DNA of 64,000 bases from Branchiostoma belcheri (GCF_001625305.1 NW_017804464.1:4045578-4109577); one strand, 5' to 3'; shown: positions 10,057-41,496, counted from the first letter of the stretch. The notes: generated from the letters alone by a model not told the origin. Made by a program: numbers and translations.

Positions 10057-13000
10057 ATGAGGGTGCGGTCCAAACTGCTCTCTCTGATGCATCTAGACAA
10101 GACGTACTGTCTGCTAACAGTCAGGCATGTCAAGATCTCCCAAACTTACTTCAGTCTGATGGACATACACGGCAACAGCTCAATGAACGGTAGGTCCCTT
10201 TACCATTTTACCAGTCCGTATATACAACGGTAGATCCCTTTCCTATCATCATCAACCGACATAAACAATTATATTATCATCAGTCGGTATCATTATCGTA
10301 ATCCGTATAAACAAGATATTCTCTTGATCTACAGAGGCAAAAATTGCCTCGTATTTTGACAGAAAAACATTAAAAAGACTAGAAAGGTAACATTTGCAAA
10401 GCAAATGCATAATGTTTACCTTCGCATATGGTCTGCTCTGTTAATTCTTATTCAAATACATTCATATACAAATGTATATGACAGGAGTCTAAATCCCTCC
10501 TGCTATAAAATTGCAACATGATGTAACCCAACACTAGTTACCATGGTGACAGACGTCCGGTTTAGGTCATTGACCGAAGAGGAAACAGACCAAACAACAA
10601 CAATATGTTTTCCTTCGATAAACATAAAAAGAATGAATATTTGGATTACTCCGTAAGGCTTGTTAACTAGAATCGATGTAAAGCTCATGTAGTTGCAAAC
10701 GAACAACGGCCTCTGGTTTAATTAACAATCCCCTTCTACTTACCAAACACGGTCCAGACGTCCAGATGTACTGTTTCCTGCGGCTGGTCACTGACCTGAA
10801 GAAGGACGAGATCTACCAGCTGTTCGACATGCTGGACGTGGACGGATCCGGGCAGCTCGAGTTCTCCGAGTTCTTCATCCTCGTCTGTCTGCTCATCGCC
10901 GTACAGGTCTGTCTACCTCGTCTTATAGAGTAAAGAAACTAGGATTAAAGCAGTGTAAGGCCACACCGACTTAACTTTATGGATGACATCCGCGCGAGAG
11001 AGAGAGTGAGAGAGAGAGGGAGGGGGAGAGAGAGAGTGAGAGAGGGGGAGACAGAGAGNNNNNNNNNNNNNNNNNNNNNNNNNNNNNNNNNNNNNNNNNN
11101 NNNNNNNNNNNNNNNNNNNNNNNNNNNNNNNNNNNNNNNNNNNNNNNNNNNNNNNNNNNNNNNNNNNNNNNNNNNNNNNNNNNNNNNNNNNNNNNNNNNN
11201 NNNNNNNNNNNNNNNNNNNNNNNNNNNNNNNNNNNNNNNNNNNNNNNNNNNNNNNNNNNNNNNNNNNNNNNNNNNNNNNNNNNNNNNNNNNNNNNNNNNN
11301 NGAGAGAGAGAGGAGAGTGAGAGTGAGGGAGAGTGAGAAAATTATGAATAACGAAATAGCCTGGTTACCAAACCTATCATAGTTCCCGAGTAGTAGCTCC
11401 CGAGTCCTACATCCTCTCTGCAAATAGGTCTGGACCCGCTTGATTCCCAACGAATTTACTAGTATTATAAAAGTACATGCACTAAGTCACTAAGTAGCTG
11501 GCTCATAAATATTCATTATTGAGCTCATAGTTGATTGGGTGACCTTTCGTTTTTCACCCCATCTGTTATTTGTTATCAGAGGTCACGCAGTCAGTTTGTC
11601 GCGATGTCTCGTGGCCAGACGCTGCCCGATCTCCACAACTTTTGCCGATTTTGCCTGTCAAATCAGAAGATACATGGCACGTTGCAGCACATTAGGAATA
11701 TTTTTCAGTCCTTGTTACCCAAGAAGAAGTCGAGTGGACCGCCGATTGCAGATATCCTGCGGTCCTTAGGCGTAAGCCTGTCAGAACAGGACCTCACCAA
11801 GTCTCACAGAATCTGTGAGAAATGTTACCGCCAGGTACTCCGGGTCCAGGAGTCCATGAAAACCCTGGAGAAGTGGAGAGAAAAAGAAGGATGCAAGGTC
11901 AAGGATACACCGACCAAGGACATTATACCGACGAAGTCTCCAGCGCCAAATGCAACAGCAGGGGGAAAACGCGCCCGAGAAGAAACCCCGTCCGAAGCAC
12001 CGCATGACCCCAAGAAACGGCTGATGTCAGAAACGCCGCCAAAAACAGCCGTGACATCGGGTGCGCAGCTTGTCAAGAAAAATATGAGCCACCTTCCAGC
12101 AAGAACGAGCGTCACAAAGGTATGATTTGCACATTTCTCTGCCGTGCCGTGTAGCGATGTGTTGGTACGCTTTGTAGAATGGTCTATTGTTGTTCGTCCG
12201 TCGAGTCGACGATGACCATTTGACATCAGCTTTTGGCGACGTCTCAGGGAGGAGCCTAATGGTACAGCAGCTGTATTGTGTGCAGTTCGCAAGAATTCTA
12301 GGAATTGTATTCACTTACTGTCTGGCATTTTGTCCTTTTGCATGGAATGTCTACAGGAATGTCTCCCAGCTCTGGTTGTTGACATGCCCACATTCCTGGT
12401 CACCCTTGGGAAAACCTGTCTGCCCCAGATGCCCTACATGTACTTTCTGTGACCCCGGGGCTCCCTCACTATACAACTGACATGCATCTTTCTTTTCTCT
12501 AGGTTACCATCAATTACCCGAGCAACCCTGGCAAGGTCTATACCCATCAATGTGTATCAGAGGTTTCTGGTATTGTGGAGAACCTTGCCAAAGGGAACCT
12601 GGGAACGAGTGCAAAGCTCATCATGCACCATCCAGCATTGACAAGTCACATCATGGAGCAGCTGAAAGAAAAGGCAAAGGCGGAAGTCACATCACTCATG
12701 GCAACATCACCGTCTCCCAGCATCCTGCGAAAAACAACACCACACGACCTGCAGAATTTCAACTACAGTGACATGGAGGCAGAGCTGAAGGCACGGGCAC
12801 CTCTTCTTCATACAGTACTGTCCACAGTCTCTGACAACTCAACAGTTCACACATGTGTCGCAGCATCAGTAGCTATTCGCGGTACAGAACCAAGGATGTC
12901 TGCTTTGGCCTACACCATAGACGCCATTCTGCAGTGTGGTGGGACAACAAAATCTGCTAAAAGAATGCTATCCAAAATGGGAGTATGCACAAACCAAAAA

Positions 13001-14791
13001 AAATCAGTTGCCAAACAACACCAAATGTGCCAAAGCAATGATGAAACTGTGATGGAGTGGAAGCGAGATGTGGGACTATTCGCCAACAAACCCACAGATG
13101 ACGTAACAAATCATCCTGCTGACAAAACCACAGCTCATCTGACGGACAGCACGACGCCCCTTCCAGCCAACAGTGCCATGGACAGCACGTCACCCTTTCC
13201 AGCCAACAGTGCCATGGACAGCACGTCACCCATTCCCACCAACATTGCCATGGACAGCACGTCACCCCCTCCAGCCAACAGTGCCATGGACAGCACGTCA
13301 CCCCTTCCAAACAACAGTGCCATGGACAGCACATCACCTCTTCTAGCCAACAGTGCCATGGACAGCACGTCACCCCCTCCAGCCAACAGTGCCATGGACA
13401 GCACGTCACCCCCTCCAGCCAACAGTGCCATGGACAGCACGTCACCCATTCCCACCAACATTGCCATGGACAGCACATCACCCATTCCAGCCAACAGTGC
13501 CATGGACAGCACATCGCCCCTTCCAGCCAACAGTGCCATGGACAGCACGTCACCCCCTCCAGCCAACAGTGCCATGGATAGCACATCATCCCTTCCAGCC
13601 AACAGTGCCGTGGACAGCACGATGCCCCTTGTGGAGAAAATGTAGAGTTCAGTAGCTGTAACAGGTTTAGTAACCAGGCTATGAGGAACAGTAGTTGGTG
13701 CAGAGAGGGAAGAAAGCGTCTGTCCTTGGGCTGAAAACTTGGTACAGCAGAAACTGCTGAAAACTATGATGTTATTGTCATTTGCTTGTTATCCAACAGA
13801 CACGCAAATAATATAACGATTGGAAACAACAACACATATATCTAGATATATGGTTTGAAGGAATGGACTTGGATCATGTGAAAATGGCTTTGTATCCACA
13901 GGATCATGTAGAGAAACAGTTCATCTACCGCCACTGTCGGACCATCTTTGGACTGATCGACATCGATGGCAGTAACACCATCACTCCGGACGAGTTCCGG
14001 GCTCTCACGTACCTCTTCGACTTCAAGAAAAGAGCCATGAACGAAATCTTCTATGAATTCGACATCTCAGGAGACCAGGTGGCTTAGCTTTCTTCGCAAA
14101 AGTGTTGTAACTCCAAAAATTACTGTACACTTGCCATGTTAAGTCCAATAGGGCCAAAGCAAGTAAATTTCATGGATGACATCCTCCGCACAGACTCCAA
14201 ATCTAAATTGCGATAGGGCGAAAAAAACAAAGCGGTAATTTTCAAATTTTGCCATCATCTGTATCTGTAACTGTAAAAAAATGGGTTTTCAATCATTGTA
14301 CAAATGTTTTGGTTCAGTGGGAATATCACATATACACAACAAGCATCAAATATAAAAGAAAGGAAATACATCACTGCATCAAAGTAATAGCTATAGACAA
14401 AACATTACATCAGAGCCTTGTCTTGTCTCCTCTCCTCATGGCCTCAGACATCTTTGTCCATTGTTGACCACTGTCAGAGGGCAACAAAATTTCTTTTTTC
14501 CTTCCCCAAAATCAGGCGAAAATTAATGCGCGTGCTGATGTCATCCATAAACATTACTTGCTGTGGCCTGATCCCTCCTCTTCTGTTATATTACAACATT
14601 AGGAGCTGGACTATCGGGAGTTCCGCCTGTTCGCCATGGCCTGTATCGACAAACAACAGGAACTGGAGAAGGAGATGTTACAGAAAGCCGAGGAGATGCG
14701 GGAAAAGGCTTTGGAAAAAGAGGAGAAGAAACAAGAACTGAAGGAGAGACTTGAAGAAAAGGGAATCATAGCTTATTGTGTCATTCAATGA
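10057..14791 (+). CDS. EFCAB9: EF-hand calcium-binding protein, EFCAB9 orthologue
   Basis: Exons 10057-10189, 10758-10906, 13902-14078 and 14603-14791 join in phase to 215 residues; the human protein is just under 200. The order of segments matches EFCAB9: an N-terminal LDKTYCLLTVRHVK, VTDLKK, QFIYRHCR, then EFDISGDQELDYREF and a basic/acidic helical tail. Three EF loops are visible at residues 71-82 (DVDGSGQLEFSE), 114-125 (DIDGSNTITPDE) and 148-159 (DISGDQELDYRE), all with plausible Ca2+ ligands. In mammals EFCAB9 binds CatSper-zeta and confers Ca2+ and pH sensing on the sperm CatSper channel; that role here is inferred. Intron 2 contains a whole second gene on the same strand. The ATG at 10057 was chosen because it starts the conserved N-terminus. 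Confidence 0.9.
10379..10625 (-). mobile_element. Helitron-like repeat, inverted copy
   Basis: Reverse complement of the family at 1617: CTAG at 10379-10382, then spacer and CATTTGCAAAGCAAATG hairpin, running to TATGTTTTCCTTCGATAAAC. The base outside the CTAG is A, i.e. T on the element strand. It lies in EFCAB9 intron 1. Confidence 0.55.
10994..11330. repeat. (GA)n microsatellite with assembly gap
   Basis: GAGAGA-rich sequence flanks a run of N at 11059-11301. The gap length is unverified. The preceding bases (AAGGCCACACCGACTTAACT) look like the end of a TIR element. Confidence 0.95.
11604..13645 (+). CDS. ZAD-like zinc-finger protein with 12-residue repeat tail, nested in EFCAB9 intron 2
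   Basis: Two exons, 11604-12119 and 12503-13645, join in phase 0 to 552 residues. Near the N-terminus a CRFC...ICEKC pattern (C-x2-C, about 55 residues, C-x2-C) resembles the ZAD-type or a related treble-clef zinc module. A Lys/Pro-rich stretch follows (KRAREE, PKKR; possible nuclear signals). A middle domain of about 170 residues ends near ALAYTIDAILQCGG and NQKKSVAKQHQMC; I do not recognise it. The tail is 13 copies of a 12-residue unit (PANSAMDSTSPx). The single long second exon and chromatin-like N-terminus suggest a lineage-expanded or transposon-derived family, which is inference. The ATG follows a GTCGCG context and lies in an ORF open further 5'. Confidence 0.75.
13156..13625. repeat. 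Coding minisatellite, 36-bp unit, 13 copies
   Basis: Units of the form CCAGCCAACAGTGCCATGGA plus CAGCACGTCACCCCTT, in frame, encode PANSAMDSTSPx. Variants PTNIAMDST occur twice (units 3 and 9), suggesting duplication of a block of six units. The minus strand is also stop-free here, which creates false ORFs. Confidence 0.95.
14152..14568. mobile_element. Family A MITE-like element
   Basis: Full-length relative of 467-899: left end GGCCAAAGCAAGTAAATTTC, right end ATTACTTGCTGTGGCC. It lies in EFCAB9 intron 3, ending 35 bases before the last exon. Confidence 0.65.
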
Positions 14792-14863
14792 CAACAATAT
14801 GTAGTTGGACTGCAACATGTTGGGATGTTTTAGATCTTGTTATCCCATCAAAATTTCTATAGT

Positions 14864-14869
14864 AATAAA
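14864..14869 (+). terminator. EFCAB9 polyadenylation signal
   Basis: AATAAA lies 73 bases after the EFCAB9 stop and is followed by T/GT-rich sequence. Confidence 0.6.
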
Positions 14870-14951
14870 GAGTCTTCTAATGTCCTGTATTTCCTCCACT
14901 TTGTCCTGAATTTTTGTATTGCACTTAGCTAGTCCAATGCTAGACGTTAGG

Positions 14952-15290
14952 CCATGGCCATGTTGATTTGATTATATGGATGACATCCTTTGGAAACCCC
15001 AAAACTGATGCGAGCGTGGGAATAAAAAAAAGTTTTGAAAAAAAAGTGCTTTTATTTTGAAATTAAGGTATTCATGGTTAAACAAATTTTTAAATTGGCA
15101 TGGTGAATAATAGACTCATTTTAATTACTTCACATTTTCTTCTGGTCCTTTGGAATGGATTTTGACATTCTGTGATATAAGTATTGTTTCTCTATATTAT
15201 TTTTTCAATTTACGGCATGTATTTGCTCCTTTTGGACGGACAGAAGTTCATGCACCTGTGGATGTCATCCATATAATCAAATCAACATGG
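14952..15290. mobile_element. MITE-like element with long inverted ends
   Basis: GGCCATGTTGATTTGATTAT and ATGGATGACATCC at the left are mirrored at the right by GGATGTCATCCATATAATCA and AATCAACATGGCC. The element is about 340 bp with an AT-rich core and no ORF. Its fragment relative is at 8440-8570. Confidence 0.7.
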
Positions 15291-16047
15291 CCTTTTCTAA
15301 ATAAGCTTGCATCAAAGAACCATATACATTGTACATTTGTATGATGCTTCAAAGACTATCCTTCCAGACATTGCTACACAATTTTCCTTACCATAAATGG
15401 ATTTCTTTGCCACAAAAGCAAGACATTTCTGTGTTGTGAATCCTACCTGTCAGATTTATTGTAAATAAACGACAAACACCATATTTTTTCGAGGTTATCC
15501 TTTCAGTTGTTTATTGTTCTGTAGAAGTCATGAAGGGTGGTGTGTCACCAACTGAGGTGCCCAGTATTCACTCATGACACTCATGGGAAGAATCCATACC
15601 TCAGGCATACAACTCTCTGCGTAACAGTATTGCCATGTCGTATAAAAATAAATGTGCACAGGATAAAATCTCACCCAACTTTCAGATGCCAAAACACAAT
15701 ACATATATAGTGTTATACATATTGTTCTAAACACTTTCCTTACCAAGTTGACAGAAATTTTGCAGCATCACATTTTCAAGATGCAATTGTTCTAACAAGT
15801 TGTTATCTAGGCTCTGATTGGTTCAGCAACAACCTCCTTTCAGTTATTTTAAATATATGACCAATTAGAAGTTGGAATCTTGTCATCATGGTAAGAGACT
15901 TTCCTTACACCATGTATGGTTAACACTGTAGAATAGATTCACCCTATTAAAAGCTGTGTACAAAATGGCACATAGAATCTCATGTTTAAATGATTCACAT
16001 ATGATAATAGTACAAAGCTTCCATATAAGAACATGTACCGAAGGAAT

Positions 16048-16143
16048 ATTCCATTCAAAATACACATGGGGTGGTCCGGATAATTGTCCATTCAACATGA
16101 AAGGGCTATACGGACCACCCCTTGTAAGATTTTCAAATGGAAT
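16048..16143. other. Imperfect hairpin in presumptive MNK 3' UTR
   Basis: 16048-16078 (ATTCCATTCAAAA...GGGGTGGTCCG) is complementary, with a few mismatches, to 16111-16143 (CGGACCACCCC...CAAATGGAAT). The loop is about 32 nt. A pre-miRNA-like hairpin or a degenerate foldback element are both possible. Confidence 0.5.
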
Positions 16144-18815
16144 AGTCTTAAGAGCGTGGCAGTGGCTGGTTTGGGTAGACTTTGCATCAGTGCAGGAATT
16201 CTACAAAAATTCTGACAAATGCATGTCTGATCTTGAGCACCTAGATCACAGTACAAGAAATGGTAGATCCCAATCATACCATACTGCATTACATTTTTTT
16301 AGTTTTACATCTTTTTTCCCAGTACACTTCAACTGAAGTTCCAAGTGCAGTGCTTTCATTTGGATGCAAGATCCAGCACTACACTGTTACACCATTGGAA
16401 GAGAAATACCGTAGTCATTGAGTGCTGAAGCTGGTTACAGTTCTTTCTTTAACCATATACCACTTAATCACAAAGGTAAAAACACATGGCTTCAAACTCA
16501 TTGGGGAGATTAGAACCACCGCAGCTCTTTGCAACACATACCCAAATCTGTTTAAAAGCTGAGGAAGGAACTTAGGAATATAAATGTACCAGTTATGAAA
16601 AACATAATATTCCTTTTGCCATCAAAATTCCATAAGCACCGTCATAAATTGCAATGCCTTGCATGTACATTTGTAACACTTCCTTTCACATGTATAAACA
16701 CAGATTTTTAATTTTGAGATATTTCAAAATCTTTTTGGCTCATAACTGTTGGGCGATAACACTTTAAAATCCATATGAAATACTTGCATTGTGATAAAAT
16801 CCATCCAGTACAAATATAGCATGACAACAACAGCAAAAAGTGATGTATGACATACTTTAACAATATCAATCTATAACTCTTTCATTAGGAAAATACACTG
16901 AGATACATACTTTTGAACACAAACTTTTGATAACTATCATTTGGATGTTGCTATCCTTTGCAAACTTGAATACAAACATTTTGTTGACCAGCAAAGTCAT
17001 TATCATTTTGGTTCAGGATGCAAAGTTTTCTACTCCAGTGATAGCAAAAACATCCAACCATGTCACTCAGTTGCAAAAGAATATTACATTTTATTACAAT
17101 CACTGGTAGCTTGGCTACTAGTAATTTGCCCTCATTACCTAAAAACTAGTAATCTTCAATTGTAAATCGTAATTTCTTGATGGCACATGTGCTGCAATCG
17201 GGGTAGATACAATAATCATGTAATTTACATGGGCACTATTAGACTAAACATTCAAGTGCTAAGAAATGTTTATAGTGATCCATAGACCTGCAGTTCACAT
17301 ACAAGAAGGAAGGGAGCGCTGCTGCATAAAGAACAGCACTCTTGTCATTTATCTAATAGCTTCTTGTTAAAAGCAGGCTGTGTAACTCCAAAGATCCTGA
17401 AGGCTGGTCAACAAACTGTACTGATATGTACTGATCAGTACAAACCATTGTCTTGGGTATTCAGGGCAAAAAATAAACAACTCTTAGAGGAAAAGGCTTT
17501 CTTTTTGGCCCTGAACACGAATGCCTAGACTTATGCATTTTCACCATACTCCACATCTGTGGCCACTTTTTCAGACATCCAACTTGGCACAAACTCATGC
17601 GACATTCCAACAACTGGACCAGCCTCTAGTATCTTCTGAGTAACGCATCTTAATTCTTACACTGAACTCTAAAAATTCTGGACACAGAATGTGCACCTTG
17701 TCACACTTTGAAGAGGATAGTGTCACCGAATGAAGTTCCCAGAAATGTGACAATAGTCACATCTTGTCCTTGCATAGCAACATGAATACAAATTAACGGT
17801 ATGTTTCTACAAAGTCCTGAGAAGTCTTGGTTAGAAGGATAGGAAAAATGTGGGCATCATGTGTCCATGTCTATAGAAAGCATGTCTCAAGGGGGAATTA
17901 CGTGATTTTCTCAAGTTTCCATAATATTACATTTTTTCTAGAATTATAAGCCTCAGGGGACTTTGTTTTTTTTATTGCACATCTCTATTGTCATGACACT
18001 TCTCCATATTGGCTTTATCCTAACTGATAAATTTGACCTTGAGTTAGTAGCCATTTTGGTCCAATGGAAGCAGCCATATTGGAAACTAACTTCAAGGTAA
18101 AAGGTTACTGGCATTTAATTCTATTTCGCAATGAATTGTTTGTTTGTTCGTTCAGATGCTTTTTCAGACAGACTGGCTGATTAAGCTTTAAAGTTCATAT
18201 TATAGAATAAAGCCTTTCACTGAACAACAGTCAAAATCTCATTTAAACCAATGGTCTTGTATTCCATTAAGTTCTGCAAAATAAAATTTCATAATGATAT
18301 TATCACTACATATCCTACACATATCGGAAACTTTTGTGTCCTTTGTTGTCATAACTTTGTCAGGAAGCATAAAAAATAAGTTCTAACACAGGAGCCGTTC
18401 ACATTTGCTGAACCACAGCCTTATTGGGGTTGCCTGACTTTGGTTGACAGAGCCCAGGAATGTATGTAATTGAAAGGTATTGCATATCTCCCCTGCATTA
18501 AATTATTTCCCTTTTATGAGTGTGATACTAACAGATACACACTAGAAAATTTTTTCATCAGTTTTTGTAAGTCTACTGTCATGAAATCTTTCCTGAAAAC
18601 CCGAGAACCAAAGCCTAGCAAGCTTCTGGTACCAGGCTGTTGACTTCTGTCTTCATTGGCCCCTTGGAAGTATAATCTCAAGCTCTGGGAGCTTCACATG
18701 ATTGCTGTGTTCTCACATCATACATACGATAACCATCATTTGCACTGGTGTATTAAAATTTAAAAAATCACATCTAAAATACCCCCAACTGTTGAAAAAA
18801 TGGTTGGAGGTCTCA

Positions 18816-30966
<12,151 letters not shown>

Positions 30967-33704
30967 CGCGTTGGTCAGTATTACACGTTTCCAAACGTTG
31001 TCAATCAAACTTTGACTGTTGCAAGGAGCAACCTTAAATTGCTGTCCAAACAGCAACTCCAAAAGTTGGTGACTGTGAGCCTTTAACTAAAAAGGCTGCC
31101 ACCAAAACTAGAAGTTACCCAAACACACTGTCCAAATGTGGCTGACCACTACCACTGACCACTACCACTGGTACTAGCTAGCTAGCTCGGGCGGTGCGCA
31201 CTTCATAATACCGTACACACATACGTGGCCAAATCACGAGTTGGTCACTGAGTTTATAAATAAACCTGGCACAGCCCACCGTTCTGACGTCATCACTGAC
31301 CCACACCGATAACGGTTCAACCAATCAAAACAAAGCACACCTATCAGTTACCAATACAGACGGAGGTAAACATTGGAAAATATTTCATATATCACGAGGT
31401 TTGTAAATATTCCGGGCAGTTCACATGACGTTTTCGTTAGTACAGGGCACGTAGCAGTACGGGGTTTACGTGGCTACATCTTGGTGTTTTGCTGAGTGTT
31501 GTTGCCCCGTGCATATACGTGATAAACAACTCGTAAAGCCCAGGGAAGATTCGCGAATATTCGATGCCGCATGGTTCCTCCATAAGGTACGATCGATCAA
31601 GCGCTTGGACAGATCCAGAGCTGCACGAGCCCCGAAACGTGTTCAGCATGTAACTAGAGTGTTTGACTCGTCACAGCTAGCAGCTCAGACTCTGAAACAC
31701 GACACAGGGTACACTGTACAGCGAGCGGAAAAATATTCATGGCGGCCCAAACATTCCTCGGCGGGGCCTGGCACCGAGAGGACCCCGTCTCCTGCCCCGT
31801 AAAAGCACGATGCACCGCCGAAGAGACACTTGTGGCCTTCTTGGGTTCCTTATCTAGCTGTAGCGTATCAAAATGGTCGCGTATACGCCGGGGAGAGCGA
31901 GAAAATGGCTCTTTTCTATTGCATACCTGTACGCTGCCGCTGCAAGCTGCCATTTCTTGGGAAGACTTTGATGGAATGGTTTCGTCCAAAGTGGGGACGT
32001 TTGGAAATAAACATATTTTGAAAGTAAATATAATGCGACGTATCACCTATTTTACAAATCTTTCATAATTTTTATTGATTATAAGCGACTAATAGTGAGT
32101 CTAGATTCTAATAAACAGTGTAATATTTGACACTGATATATAATCAGATTTATATTCACCCCTTGCTGACGCCAAATGAACTATTCGAATCCCGTGACGT
32201 CAGATCATAACAACAAAGTCACGTGGTGGTGTGACGCTGCATGTTTTGACAGTGTTTTGACCCATATTTTGGACCCATTTATTTCGGTAAGTTTTTATGT
32301 AATCTCATTTACATGCACAGTGCATAATTTTCTGTATATCACTAGCCTCAAAACCTTAGGCCCTAGCATCACAGCATTGAAAACTCATTGTACACCATGT
32401 AACGTTATAACGTTATCATGTGACCGTTGCATCACCCTTGTCATCTATACCTCACATGATCCAGGAAATTCCCTATAACTGGCATCGCTATATTAAAAAT
32501 GCAATTCATGTATCTACGATTCAAGTAAAAGGTATGATACGGTTGGCAAATCGCAATTCTAATGTTAATGATGTAATCTTAGCCTGCTATTGGCAATGTT
32601 CAGCTAGAAATATCATATTAAAGGCGTATTGAAAGCTTTATCTCCGTTGATTAGAGAGGTCTGTATTTTAGCTAGACGCTAGCTAGACGACGCCAATCCC
32701 TTAATCTTCTGTTAGATTAAAAAGCTGCCCAGTAGCAGAGACTTGTCAAACAAACTTATCAATTGATTTTTTATGGTGTGGGGTCTAAACAGTTGACCAA
32801 TCAGAAGCCTTGCGTCTGGGGGTGTGTACGTGGGTGTCGGCACAAGGAACAGGATGCGGCTCCTTTCATCTTTTTGACTGACGTGTTTGTGTTCAGATAA
32901 GCAGAGTAAACTTTCCCCAGAATGATCCGGTTCGTTCCGGCGGGACCTCGCAGAAAAGGACCTTGACACGTAGGACAAAAGGGGGTGTGTCCGAGGGTGT
33001 GCTCCTTCCAAAGTCTTAAGTACGAATTATTAAATACAAACGTTATATAATTGTAGGTCGTGTCCTCCAACACAGTGAGTCTTTGATATATCTTATCACT
33101 CTATCTTGAAAGTGGGGTAAAAATCAGCTCCAATTTATTTGACTGCTTGTGAGATAGAACAACCTGAACTTTTCAATGAGTTGAAAGGTTTAAGTTTGGT
33201 TCTAGACTGAAAGGAACTTGAATAGCATGACTCAGACAATCAAAGTGTCTAAATTACCTGTATAGCTAATTTACATAGCACATTCATTTGAAACATTGAA
33301 TTTCATATTTAACTCTTAAAACATTAATCAATCTTTGCTGTAATCAACTTGGTAGGCACCGCTTAGCAGCTTGATTAATTATAAAAATTGGACAGACGTC
33401 CTACTCTACTACTACATTGTAGTACTCCACTATGAAGTTCTCTTCTGGCCGGGTAGAGAATGGCTCCGTGTGAGTGGCGTTGCCAAAAAATGTGACCTTT
33501 GGGATAAAGTTTTGGGAACGAGAACGCTCTGGGTACGAGAATAGTCAAACACATGACTGTTGCGCAAGGTTGACGCCGTCCTACGTACTGTCCTTCTTCT
33601 GGCCGCTTCAGGAGCCAAACGTTAAAATTTTTGCCGCAGTAGGTTGACAGAAAGTACAAGAAAGGTTTAGGTTCTTCGCTGTGTGAAGAGGAGTCGAAGA
33701 AACG
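30967..33704. other. Divergent MNK/GCDH intergenic region
   Basis: Contains both gene 5' ends. A minus-strand ATG at 31953 with nine codons and a perfect donor (ends 31927, then GTATGC) is phase-compatible with MNK exon 2 and could be an alternative first exon (MAACSGSVQ). Plus-strand ATGs near 31739 lead nowhere convincing. The remainder shows no gene. Confidence 0.45.
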
Positions 33705-40253
<6,549 letters not shown>

Positions 40254-41496
40254 CCATGTGCCTCTGCTCTATGCACAAAACATGCAGACAAGAACAGGCA
40301 GTTGTTTGGAACATGCCCTGAATGTTTTGTTTTTATGCCATTCTATCAACAACAGGTTGGAGGCTACTTCTAATTTTTGCTTCATGTCTTCTAAAATTGT
40401 AGTTTGAAGAAAAACAGGAGATTGTATGACATTATTGACTTGTTCTACTATTTCCTATATTTCATGTACAAAGATTTTAGCCATTACAGATCTTCCAACC
40501 ATAATGTTGTAGCAAACTCATGTTTAAGATTACAACCAGTCTCTCTTTCAGGAATGGGAAATATATTGTTCTTGTGTCTGTGTAATGAGGGGGTTGTTTG
40601 GATACTTCAAAGACATTTTTGAAGCTCTTTATTGAAGAATGGAAATTAGTCCATATGTAATATACTAGAAGATAGCACATACATACTAGTAGTATAACAT
40701 GCATGAACTATGGAAGACAAAAAATACACAATTTTTGTTGCAAAAATAGCTTTTTGTTTGTCTGGCCCTCTTGTAGAATAACATTGTTGAAGAGAATTTA
40801 TAAATTGGTCCCTAGTATGAGATTACTTATTACTGTGTAGGCAAATGAATTTTGCCTATAGAAAAAAATTGGACCTGATATATTTTGAAATGGTGCCCTG
40901 TATGTGTTGGTGTTGTCCATAGACTAAAACTGGCAAGCTAGCTAGCCTTCTTGTACCCATACTTTAACTTCCTATCCTCTTAAGCTTAAGGAGTGTAGGA
41001 AATCCAGACTACTTCTCTTTACTTTGATACTGGTGCACAGGAGAGTTGTGTTGACATGTAATACATGTGTATTGGTTGTGTACATGGTGTAGAGACTGAT
41101 TAACTTATATGTACACTATTGTACAGGATTAAAGGAACATCTAGAAGAGTTGATGTACCATGTGTGCTGTTTTCTGTTTGTGGTCAGTAGGTTTGAAAGA
41201 ATGGATTTGGAACTGACCAAAAAAGAGGTTGTGCAAAAATACTGCAATTTTGTATTCATACATACATACATACATACATACATACATACATACATACATA
41301 CATACATACATACAGTTTGTATAAGTGACATTTCTGGATAAGGGTTGTTACAAATACGCATGAAAATATGAATATCTGTCCACATACAAATAGTGATTCT
41401 TGAGATAGCAGCATGACAGGTTGTTGGAGACACAAGGAAGCCATTGATGTACATGTAGTTCTCTTTGAACTTTGTTTGCTGCACTTTTTGACTTGT
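40254..41496. other. GCDH 3' UTR and convergent intergenic region
   Basis: AT-rich sequence with no convincing ORF between convergent genes. It includes a (CATA)n microsatellite at about 41262-41312. No clear AATAAA was found for GCDH. Confidence 0.5.
41262..41312. repeat. (CATA)n microsatellite
   Basis: About 13 pure tetranucleotide copies. Confidence 0.95.

Larger units (their letters stand above)
14792..18815. other. EFCAB9 3' end and probable long MNK 3' UTR
   Basis: After the EFCAB9 polyA signal comes a small TIR element (14952-15290), then AT-rich, apparently unique sequence to the MNK stop at 18816. No ORF here looks real. The low repeat content and position suggest a long MNK 3' UTR (minus strand); TTTATT motifs (AATAAA on minus) at about 15456 and 15509 are possible ends. 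This is inference. Confidence 0.4.

Noticed and set aside
10979..11450. ORFs across the N run.
   Set aside because: They are created by translating unknown bases and a GA repeat.
12957..13620. Long minus-strand ORFs opposite the nested gene (CCPWHCWLEG and MALLAG repeats).
   Set aside because: They are the antisense of the 36-bp coding repeat, whose unit happens to lack stops; the plus-strand frame has an intron, start and non-repeat domains.
31654..32068. Overlapping ORFs of 130 and 109 residues on both strands, including a plus-strand ATG at 31739.
   Set aside because: No domain, no good splice partner and no continuation; only the short minus-strand ATG exon at 31953 is kept as a candidate.
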